From positions 1-59,264 of the forward strand of contig PXSA01000022.1 of assembly GCA_003023565.1 (NCBI GenBank): DNA of 59,264 nucleotides. Direction: 5' to 3'. Below the pieces are notes generated by a model. That model was not told the origin of the DNA. It saw only the letters and a program-made list of their open reading frames with translations, and ran no database searches. The stretch is from Halobacteriales archaeon QS_9_68_17 (GTDB taxonomy: Archaea; Halobacteriota; Halobacteria; Halobacteriales; Natronoarchaeaceae). This document shows, piece after piece, positions 52,912-59,264 of the stretch. Position 1 is the first letter of the stretch; each line of letters begins with the position of its first letter. A program made the translations under genes and the position numbers.

Positions 52912-53543
52912 GCGAACGATCAGTCTCGAAGCAGAAGCAGGAGAAGCGGTGGTACACCGTCCACGCCCCCGAGCAGTTCGACCGGGAGCCGCTCGGTGAC
53001 ACCCCCGCTGACGAACCTGAGAAAGTACTGGGCAGAACGATCGAAACCACGCTCGGCGACCTCACGTCGGACGCCGGCGAGAACAACACGAAGCTGACCT
53101 TCAAGATCACGGACGTCGGCAGCGACGCGGCCTACACCGAGTTCATCAAGCACGAACTCACCCGCGATTACCTCCGCAGCCTCGTCCGCCGCGGCGCCTC
53201 GAAGATCGAGGCCAACATCACGGTACTGACGACGGACGACTACCGCGTCCGGATCCAGCCCGTCGCGTTCACGACGAAGAAGGCGGACGCGAGCCAGGAG
53301 AAGGCCATCCGTCGGACGATGATCGACCTCGTCAACGAGGCCGCCGACGAGCGCTCGTTCGAACAGCTCATCGACAGCATCGTCGAGGGCCGGCTCTCCA
53401 GCGCCATCTACGGCGAGGCGAAGACGATCTACCCGCTTCGCCGCGTCGAGATCCAGAAGGCCACGCTCGAAGCGCGTCCCGAAGAGGTCGCCGCCGAAGA
53501 GGAGACCGCGGTCGACGTCGACGAAGAGGAAGTCGAGGTCTAA
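52908..53543 (+). CDS. rps3ae: 30S ribosomal protein S3Ae
   Basis: 211 residues from the ATG at 52908, overlapping the RecJ-like gene by 4 nt. Conserved text: RWYTVHAPEQFDREPLGDT, FIKHELTRDYLRSLVRRGASKIE and IYPLRRVEIQK. The acidic C-terminal tail (EEETAVDVDEEEVEV) is a haloarchaeal feature. It is part of the small ribosomal subunit. Confidence 0.96.
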   Translation: MSERSVSKQKQEKRWYTVHAPEQFDREPLGDTPADEPEKVLGRTIETTLGDLTSDAGENNTKLTFKITDVGSDAAYTEFIKHELTRDYLRSLVRRGASKIEANITVLTTDDYRVRIQPVAFTTKKADASQEKAIRRTMIDLVNEAADERSFEQLIDSIVEGRLSSAIYGEAKTIYPLRRVEIQKATLEARPEEVAAEEETAVDVDEEEVEV

Positions 53544-53587
53544 CCGACGCGACTTTTCTTCGCGGCGCTCCGACCGGGACCGACGTG

Positions 53588-54352
53588 TCAGCCGATGAAC
53601 CGAATCTCGATCACGGTCTGGCGGACGTAGAGGTCGAGTTGGCCGCTATCGGGAGCGCACCTGTAGGTGATTTCGTCTCCAGTGGCCCCTTGGGCAACCC
53701 ACCCCGCCTCCTCGAAGTAGTCGCTCCAACCCTCAGTCTTGCTGGAGTTGACGGTCACATTCACGTGGTCGACGGCGGCAGTGTCAGACGACGAGGTAAC
53801 GCTCCGGTTGAGCGGGTATCGCAGGTAACGCCTGTCGAGTTCGGCGATGACCTGCGCCGTCCCGTCGGAGCTGAAGGCGGTGCCGTCGGGGGTCGACAGC
53901 GTCACGATGGAGACGACGGCGTGTGAACCTGAGCACTGGAACTCCGGTTCCGAGAGCATCACGCGGCGGCTGTCGCCGTCGCGGCGGAACACGGCACCGC
54001 TCTCGTACTCGATACGGGTGCCCTCGTACTGGTACGTCAGCGCCCCGACCTCGCCGAACGAACGGTTCCAGTTCGGTGCCGTCACGTTGACCTGTGTGTC
54101 TTCCTGAACGGAGACGGTCCCGCCCGAGAGGCGGAGTTCGCCGGACCGACCCTGGACCTGCCGGTCCTCGATGTCGCCGAGGTTGTCCGAGAGCGCGACG
54201 AACGCCCGCTCGGCGTTGCGCTTCTGTTCGCCTTCCTGATACTCGTCCAACGTCGAAAGCCCGTACGTGTAGGTGATGCCGACGCTCGTGATGATGAGCG
54301 AGAAGACGATCACGAACGCGATCATGTCGCTGACGGCTCTGTTTCCTCTCAT
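53588..54352 (-). CDS. Pilin-like protein of the type IV pilus operon (DUF7289-like)
   Basis: 254 residues. The N-terminus RAVSDMIAFVIVFSLIITSV is a prepilin-type signal with the hydrophobic helix that packs in the filament core. The rest is a beta-rich outer domain with two or three Cys (FQCSGSH, TYRCAPD). It is the last gene of the pil operon and overlaps the gene upstream by 4 nt. Probably a minor pilin or tip protein. Confidence 0.75.
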   Translation of the reverse strand: MRGNRAVSDMIAFVIVFSLIITSVGITYTYGLSTLDEYQEGEQKRNAERAFVALSDNLGDIEDRQVQGRSGELRLSGGTVSVQEDTQVNVTAPNWNRSFGEVGALTYQYEGTRIEYESGAVFRRDGDSRRVMLSEPEFQCSGSHAVVSIVTLSTPDGTAFSSDGTAQVIAELDRRYLRYPLNRSVTSSSDTAAVDHVNVTVNSSKTEGWSDYFEEAGWVAQGATGDEITYRCAPDSGQLDLYVRQTVIEIRFIG

Positions 54353-54852
54353 TGTTCGTTCTCGATGGTTATCTCCGGGTCCGACCCCGGCTCGTTCTCG
54401 TACACGATGAACACGTCGCCGCCGTTGGCGGCACCTTCGACGACGTTCGTTCCATCGTCGAATTCCAGCGGCACGACCACGTCGTCGTTCAGTTCCGACG
54501 TAGACAGCACCAGACAGCCGTCGTGATGGTCCACGTAATTGACGTCGCAGACGGTCCCGTCCCGCAACCGGACCGTGTAACTCGACCCGCTCACCCGCGA
54601 CGGGTGGTTCGTCTCCAGTTCGATGCGTTCGTCCGCGTCGGAGGTTCCCGCCCGGTCGACGCTGCTCATCTCCCCGCCGATGCGGTCGCCGATCGTGTGG
54701 AGTTCCTCCCGGGCCGCGTTCTCCCGTTCCCTGTCGAGGACGTTCCCGGCGGAGATGAGCAGCCCCGCGAGCAGGACCGTGGTGATCCCGATGGCGAGGG
54801 TGTGGGTGACGGCGATCGAGACGCCCCGGCGGTCGTCGTTGAAGCGTGTCAC
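54349..54852 (-). CDS. Pilin-like protein (DUF7266-like)
   Basis: 167 residues. After RRGVSIAVTHTLAIGITTVLLAGLL, a pilin-type hydrophobic helix, the body is beta-rich with a likely disulfide pair (GTVCDVNY, HDGCLVLS). Overlaps both neighbours by 4 nt, so the whole set is made together. Predicted to be a minor pilin. Confidence 0.72.
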   Translation of the reverse strand: MTRFNDDRRGVSIAVTHTLAIGITTVLLAGLLISAGNVLDRERENAAREELHTIGDRIGGEMSSVDRAGTSDADERIELETNHPSRVSGSSYTVRLRDGTVCDVNYVDHHDGCLVLSTSELNDDVVVPLEFDDGTNVVEGAANGGDVFIVYENEPGSDPEITIENEQ

Positions 54853-55796
54853 TGCGGACCCTCCCTGACGGTGACCGTCTGGTTGCTCTCGTAGGTGACC
54901 GTGCGGGACTCGAAGGTGAGATCGACGCCGGCCTTCAATATGATTACGTTAGCGTAGGGATCGTCTCCGTTTCTGACGTTGTAGTCCGGTCGGCTGTCGT
55001 AACCAGTTCCGTTGACGACGAACGAGTAATTACCGCTCACTCTATCGGCGTTCTGGAACTCCATCGAGTAAGGACCGGTGAGTACGTTCGTCGAGTTGAA
55101 CGTACAACCGTTCGGCAGTGACCCGTTCGTGACGTTTACTCGGACGTAATCGCCGCTCATACTACAGATATTTACGTCGCTCCCCTGCGCCTGATTGAGC
55201 AGGAGTGTACTGCCGTCACTCGCGATCTGAATCTCAACTGGATCCTCGGCACCTTGCCCACGAAGTACGATCGTGTAGTTGAGGGACCCGACGTCGGTAA
55301 GCCCGCTGGTGCTTACGTTAGCCTCGAAGTGCGAGATATTTCTCGGGTCAGAGGAGGTTATCGGGCTCCACGACGTAGCGTTCGTATCGTTGCGGAACTC
55401 ACCGCCGTCCTCTTGCACCACCCGCGTCCCGTTCACCGTACTCGATCTGTTGAACCGCACGTCGGCGTATTTCGGACTCGTGTCCGCGTACGACTCCGCG
55501 AGCAGTTCGCTGTAGGCCCCGGTGACGTTCTCGTCGACGTTCCCGACGAGTTCGTCGTTCGAACCGGTCCCGTTCTCCACGTGTCGCACGAGTTCCGGGG
55601 TTTCGCGCTCGACCTGTTGCTGGAACGTCGAGGCGTCCTCGACTTCCTCGACCGACCCGCTGGCGGCGAGGTTGTTCGTGAACAGGACGGTGTTGAACAC
55701 CACGACCAGACTGATGACGATGAACGCGATGGCGACGCTCCCGACCAGCACTAGCTGGGCGCGGTCGTCGTCGGTGAGGGACGGCTCGGTCACCAT
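54849..55796 (-). CDS. Pilin-like protein (DUF7261-like)
   Basis: 315 residues. DDRAQLVLVGSVAIAFIVISLVVVFNTVLF gives the N-terminal helix. The outer domain is Asn/Ser/Thr-rich with many N-x-S/T sites. It has two Cys (VNICSMS, NGCTF). Overlaps its operon neighbours at both ends (4 nt and 7 nt). Predicted minor pilin or pseudopilin. Confidence 0.72.
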   Translation of the reverse strand: MVTEPSLTDDDRAQLVLVGSVAIAFIVISLVVVFNTVLFTNNLAASGSVEEVEDASTFQQQVERETPELVRHVENGTGSNDELVGNVDENVTGAYSELLAESYADTSPKYADVRFNRSSTVNGTRVVQEDGGEFRNDTNATSWSPITSSDPRNISHFEANVSTSGLTDVGSLNYTIVLRGQGAEDPVEIQIASDGSTLLLNQAQGSDVNICSMSGDYVRVNVTNGSLPNGCTFNSTNVLTGPYSMEFQNADRVSGNYSFVVNGTGYDSRPDYNVRNGDDPYANVIILKAGVDLTFESRTVTYESNQTVTVREGPQ

Positions 55797-56413
55797 ACGA
55801 CGACGCGCACCTCCACGACGGTGAACACGGGGCTGTCCGGGGCCGTGTCGTGCACCGGGAAGTCCTCGTCTTCGGCGGCTTCCTCGACGGTTCTGTCGGA
55901 GTTGGGCATGGGGTCGGTATCGTATATCGTCACCGTGTGCCGGGCGACGATCGCGTTGTCGGACGGGACCCCGCGATAGACCATGTTCCGTGACACGTAG
56001 TCGACGCCGGTATGGTCCGTCTCGTTCGCCACGCCGCGGTACTCGACGACGACGTTGTACACCTTGCCGCGCTGGTTGAACGTCTGATTCAGCATCGTCC
56101 CGAACCCCGTCGGTGGCGGACTCGCGCCGTATCCGATGTCGGAACGCGAGGTGCCGTTGTACAGGTCACTCCCGCTGCTGGAGTCGAAGTTCAACACGAG
56201 GAACTTCAGCGACCCGTTGTTCTGTGCCTGTTGGAGGATGTCGTCCGCCTGCATCTGGTGCTGCGCGCGGACGTCGCGGTCGACCGTCCCCGACGTCGTC
56301 GGCGTGATGATGATCGACTGGAGCGCGAACAGCACCGCCGTCAGGATCAGCATCGAGCCGATGAACCCCTCCAGCGTGAACGCTTGCGCGCGGTCGTCGT
56401 CTCGCTCTCGCAT
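55790..56413 (-). CDS. Pilin-like protein (DUF7288-like)
   Basis: 207 residues from the ATG at 56413. DDRAQAFTLEGFIGSMLILTAVLFALQ contains FTLEG, close to bacterial prepilin sites (F-T-L-x-E), followed by the hydrophobic helix. The outer part is beta-rich without Cys. It starts 2 nt after the upstream stop and overlaps the next gene by 7 nt. Confidence 0.74.
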   Translation of the reverse strand: MRERDDDRAQAFTLEGFIGSMLILTAVLFALQSIIITPTTSGTVDRDVRAQHQMQADDILQQAQNNGSLKFLVLNFDSSSGSDLYNGTSRSDIGYGASPPPTGFGTMLNQTFNQRGKVYNVVVEYRGVANETDHTGVDYVSRNMVYRGVPSDNAIVARHTVTIYDTDPMPNSDRTVEEAAEDEDFPVHDTAPDSPVFTVVEVRVVVW

Positions 56414-56415
56414 GG

Positions 56416-56907
56416 TCACCACACCCTCACGAGGAGTCGACACGCCGACTGGTTGCTCGACGCCGGGTTACAGACGTTACCTTCGTCGAACGTGACCACG
56501 CGACTGGTACTCGTGGACGGCTGGTCGCGGTACGTGTCGCCGCGGGCGAGTTTCGTGTCGCCGACGCTGTGGATCACCGACCCGTTCTGGGTCCTGACCG
56601 TCACGTTGACCTGCGACGTGGTCGGGAGCGAGTACAGTTCCTGGAGCGCGTCACCGCCGTTTCCGGCGTCGAAGAACCCCTCGACGCGGGAACTATCGAG
56701 CGTCGTCGGTTTGCCGTCCACCGAGTGGTTGTCCACGAACGCCGACGCGACGCGGTTCGACTGGGCGACCTCACTGTTCTGGACGTTCCCGTCGAACGGC
56801 GCGAAGATGGTCGGAATGAACGCGAAGACGAACGCAGTCGTCAGCAGGAAGATGCTGACCCCGACCGCGAAGTCCTGATTCGTCTGGGCGCGTTCGTCAC
56901 CGATCAT
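56416..56907 (-). CDS. Pilin-like protein (DUF7287-like)
   Basis: 163 residues from the ATG at 56907; the longer frame lies inside pilC and is a shadow. DERAQTNQDFAVGVSIFLLTTAFVFAFIPTIF is the signal and hydrophobic helix. The C-terminus has a Cys pair (GNVCNPASSNQSACRLLV). Overlaps pilC by 4 nt, so it is the first minor pilin gene after the pilus motor genes. Confidence 0.74.
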   Translation of the reverse strand: MIGDERAQTNQDFAVGVSIFLLTTAFVFAFIPTIFAPFDGNVQNSEVAQSNRVASAFVDNHSVDGKPTTLDSSRVEGFFDAGNGGDALQELYSLPTTSQVNVTVRTQNGSVIHSVGDTKLARGDTYRDQPSTSTSRVVTFDEGNVCNPASSNQSACRLLVRVW

Positions 56908-58931
56908 CCGACCACCGTCCACACGCCGAGCGCGATCGTCTGGAGGACGACGACGAACTTCAGGCCGCCCATCAGGTCCGCCTCCCGCATGTAGCCGCTG
57001 ATCATGCCCGAGAGGATCGCCTGCAGGGTGACCGCGTGGAAGAACAGCAGCGACAGCATCTGCGTGTCGACGCCGCTGGTGAGTCCCTGCTGTCCGCCGC
57101 CGCCGGCCTGGTCGCCGAGTCCGGCCATCACGTCGAGGAACTGCGTCTTCAGGATAGCCATGACGGCGAGCAGCGTCAGATAGGTCATGATGATGATGAC
57201 CATCTGCATCCGCGTCCGGGACTTCCGTTCGCGCTGGATGTCGTCCTGGTTCTCGCTCGCCTGCGCCGCGGTCGTCAGCACGGCCGTGATCTGGCTGGAC
57301 GCCTCCTGCGATTTGCTGATAAGCTTCACCGTCCGAGCGAGGCGAGGGATGTGGTACTTGTTGTTGAACTCCACCAGCGCCGCCTTCAGGTTCATCCCGT
57401 AGTTGACCTTGGCGTGGATCTGTTCGAACTCGTATGCGAGTTTCCCGGAGGTCGTGTTCGCGACCGTCTCGAACGACTCCAGCAGCGTCAGTCCGGTGTC
57501 GTTCGCGGAGGACAGCTTCCGGAGGTTGTTCGAGATGTCCGAGAGGATCGCCGTTCGCGTCCGGATGTTCCACTCCCTGAAGACGGTCAGCGGGAGGACG
57601 ACGATGTACGTCGGGACGTACACGTAGATGAACGTCCCCCAGACCGGCTGTTCGATCATCCCGTCGATCGAGGTCGGGGCCGACCCCGACGCGACGGCGG
57701 TGACGAGGATGACGAGCGCAGCCGGCACCGTCAGCGCGAGCGTGTACAGCGGGTTGTCGCGGAAAAAGATGTGCGGCCGCTTCAGCACCTTCTTCGTCTC
57801 GTGGGTCCCCTCCCGGCTCTTGATGCGGTCGAAGACGCTGTACTCGCCGGTGAACATCTCGATGAGGCCGAGGTTGAGCAGGCTGTCGTTGCTCGCGTTC
57901 TTCAGGCGGTCGCTGCTGCCGGCGGGTTCGAGGTAGCCGTCGCCGACCTCGTCCTGTTTGACTGTCGACACCATCACCAGGAACCCGACCCCGAGGATGG
58001 GGATGAGGCCGTACACGGTGCCGTACAGCATCGTCGTCTTCGCCTCGCCCATCATCCCCATGATGACCATGATGATGATGAGCAACAGCGGGAACAGCGA
58101 GAGGGTCATGTACATCTCGCCGAACAGCTCAAGCGTCTCCAGGGTCAGTTCCTGTTGCTGCTTCGCGGTCCGCATGTGTTTCTCCTTTTTGTCGTCGAGG
58201 AAGCCCTCCATGTCACCGCCGCTGTTGACGATAGAGAGCATGTCCGTCAGGAACTGGCTGAGTTCGTCGCTCGGCGTCTCCATCGACTGGGTCCGGAGCG
58301 CTGTCCGGTAGTCCGTGTCGAAGTACTCCGTCTCCTGCACGATGTTTTTGAACTCGTAGGCGACCTCGCCGTACGTGTCCTCGGCCTGCGCCATCGCTTC
58401 GAGGATCTCCAGCTGGTTCAGCCCCCCGACCGACAGCGCGTACATGAACGAGACGGCGTCGGGGAGGAGCATGTTGATCTCGCGTTCGCGCGCCGACGCG
58501 CGCGAGTACGGCACGGCGATGAGCGCGCCGAAGCCCATCCCGAAACCGATGGAACCGAGGACGACCCCCGTCACGAGGACGAGCGCCGGTATCTTCAGCG
58601 TCTGGACCAGCCACAGCAGCGTCTCGCTCGGGATCCGCGTGCCGAGGATGAGTCCGACCTCGACGACGCCCGTCGCGAACAGCACGTACCCGAGCAGGGT
58701 CCCGATGAGCCAGAGGAACCCGCCCGTGAGAAAGCCGATGCCGAGCGCCCGCGACAGGTACATCTCCACGGGGTCGGTCATCCGCGCCTGCGCGAGTTTC
58801 GTCTCGACGCCGGCGACGAAGTCGCTGTTCTCGCCGAACAGCATCTCGTACAGGGGGTAGAACGCGTCCCCGACAGGGCCGTCGCTGGACCCGATCGAAC
58901 TTCCCGAGCCGGATTTCGTGTCCAGACTCAT
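56904..58931 (-). CDS. pilC: Type II/IV pilus inner-membrane platform protein PilC
   Basis: 675 residues with two T2SSF domains (about 140-290 and 430-590) and about eight membrane helices. Conserved text: SFMYALSVGGLNQLEILEAMAQ in the first and ANDTGLTLLESFETVANTTSGKLA in the second. Archaeal PilC/TadC-type proteins are usually this long and anchor filament assembly to the ATPase. It overlaps pilB upstream by 4 nt and a pilin-like gene downstream by 4 nt. Confidence 0.9.
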   Translation of the reverse strand: MSLDTKSGSGSSIGSSDGPVGDAFYPLYEMLFGENSDFVAGVETKLAQARMTDPVEMYLSRALGIGFLTGGFLWLIGTLLGYVLFATGVVEVGLILGTRIPSETLLWLVQTLKIPALVLVTGVVLGSIGFGMGFGALIAVPYSRASAREREINMLLPDAVSFMYALSVGGLNQLEILEAMAQAEDTYGEVAYEFKNIVQETEYFDTDYRTALRTQSMETPSDELSQFLTDMLSIVNSGGDMEGFLDDKKEKHMRTAKQQQELTLETLELFGEMYMTLSLFPLLLIIIMVIMGMMGEAKTTMLYGTVYGLIPILGVGFLVMVSTVKQDEVGDGYLEPAGSSDRLKNASNDSLLNLGLIEMFTGEYSVFDRIKSREGTHETKKVLKRPHIFFRDNPLYTLALTVPAALVILVTAVASGSAPTSIDGMIEQPVWGTFIYVYVPTYIVVLPLTVFREWNIRTRTAILSDISNNLRKLSSANDTGLTLLESFETVANTTSGKLAYEFEQIHAKVNYGMNLKAALVEFNNKYHIPRLARTVKLISKSQEASSQITAVLTTAAQASENQDDIQRERKSRTRMQMVIIIMTYLTLLAVMAILKTQFLDVMAGLGDQAGGGGQQGLTSGVDTQMLSLLFFHAVTLQAILSGMISGYMREADLMGGLKFVVVLQTIALGVWTVVG

Positions 58932-59264
58932 CGTTGGTCCTCGTCGTCGGAACCGCCGTCGCCGGACGGGGAGTCACCGTTTTCCTCGTCGTCACCGAAG
59001 ATCGACCCGCCGTCGTCGCTCTCCTCGTCGCCGCCGAAGACCGACCCGCCGTCGCTATCGTCGCTGTCGTCGGCACTGAATATCGATTCGCCTTCGGTCT
59101 CCCCGAAGATCTCCTCGTCGTCTTCGTCACCGGCGTCCCCGAAGACCGACCCGTCGTCGCTACCGCCGCTACCCTCGTCGCTGAAGATCGACCCGCCGTC
59201 GCCACCACTCCCGTCGTCATCGCCGCCGTCGTCACCGTCGAAGAACGACCCGCCGTCGTCGAAG
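58928..59264 (-). CDS. pilB: 3' end of the pilus assembly ATPase gene pilB (partial)
   Basis: Only the last 112 codons are in the window. They encode an Asp/Gly/Ser-rich acidic tail with at least seven repeats of the type acidic-[S/E][I/V/F]F (SFF, SIF, SVF, EIF, SIF, SVF, SIF). No Walker motif is in view. The call rests on position: 4-nt overlap (ATGA) directly ahead of pilC in a pilus operon, where haloarchaea have pilB. The tail is not part of the catalytic fold. Confidence 0.6.
   Translation of the reverse strand, partial: FDDGGSFFDGDDGGDDDGSGGDGGSIFSDEGSGGSDDGSVFGDAGDEDDEEIFGETEGESIFSADDSDDSDGGSVFGGDEESDDGGSIFGDDEENGDSPSGDGGSDDEDQR

Noticed and set aside
56908..57573. N-terminal extension of the DUF7287-like frame into pilC
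   Set aside because: The extension is a frame shadow of pilC; the pilin-type start at 56907 with the 4-nt overlap is the real one.

Overview
This window is a segment of a halophilic archaeon's chromosome (class Halobacteria). The evidence is high GC with strong G/C third-codon bias, acidic proteins, leaderless promoters with a TATA element about 27 nt before the start codon, Tat/lipobox exported proteins, and archaeal ribosomal proteins S15 and S3Ae. It also carries preQ0 genes for archaeosine, a halocyanin, type III (pilin-like) signal peptides, and a pyruvate:ferredoxin oxidoreductase next to an lrpA1-type regulator. I cannot assign a genus.

Layout. 0.1-12.5 kb: a JAMM protease, an S1/OB/DHH RecJ-like protein, an exported phospholipase-D protein with a lamin-tail-like domain, a HEAT-repeat protein, an archaetidylserine-synthase-like enzyme, a halocyanin-like lipoprotein, a large von Willebrand A protein with a pilin-like N-terminus, a glutathionyl-hydroquinone-reductase-like protein, a degenerate HsdR_N-like protein and two very small genes. 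12.5-26.3 kb: a chemotaxis island. It holds a transducer (frameshifted near its acidic tail), the overlapping operon cheY-cheB-cheA-cheC-cheC2-cheD-cheR, two CheW proteins and two winged-helix proteins, one frameshifted. 26.4-28.4 kb: queD-queE-queC. 28.4-33.4 kb: an EamA transporter, an SRPBCC protein, lrpA1, porB and porA. 33.6-37.9 kb: a two-gene exported/membrane pair with an AT-rich, mosaic core. 37.9-44.7 kb: aromatic amino acid genes aroC (frameshifted), aroA and tyrA, with a phosphodiesterase, an M24 peptidase and a lipoprotein between them. 44.7-50.6 kb: an Rsm22-type methyltransferase, SurE, an Rdx-type selenoprotein-like protein, an HD protein, small proteins and a gene-poor patch. 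50.8-53.5 kb: tRNA-Ala(GGC), then rps15-recJ-like-rps3ae. 53.6-59.3 kb: a type IV pilus operon running in from the right edge: pilB (3' end only), pilC and five pilin-like proteins.

The strongest new observation is a shared composite promoter. TTATC-N6-GATAA, then exactly 9 nt, then AGCATTTAT occurs in front of both the transducer gene and the cheY-led operon. This points to one regulator acting on the whole chemotaxis module. Other points of interest are three frameshifts that all fall in G/C runs (possibly sequencing errors), palindromic repeats inserted in frame inside cheA and queC, a copy of the tRNA-Ala 3' end 82 nt away, and an array of acidic-aromatic repeats at the C-terminus of the pilus ATPase.
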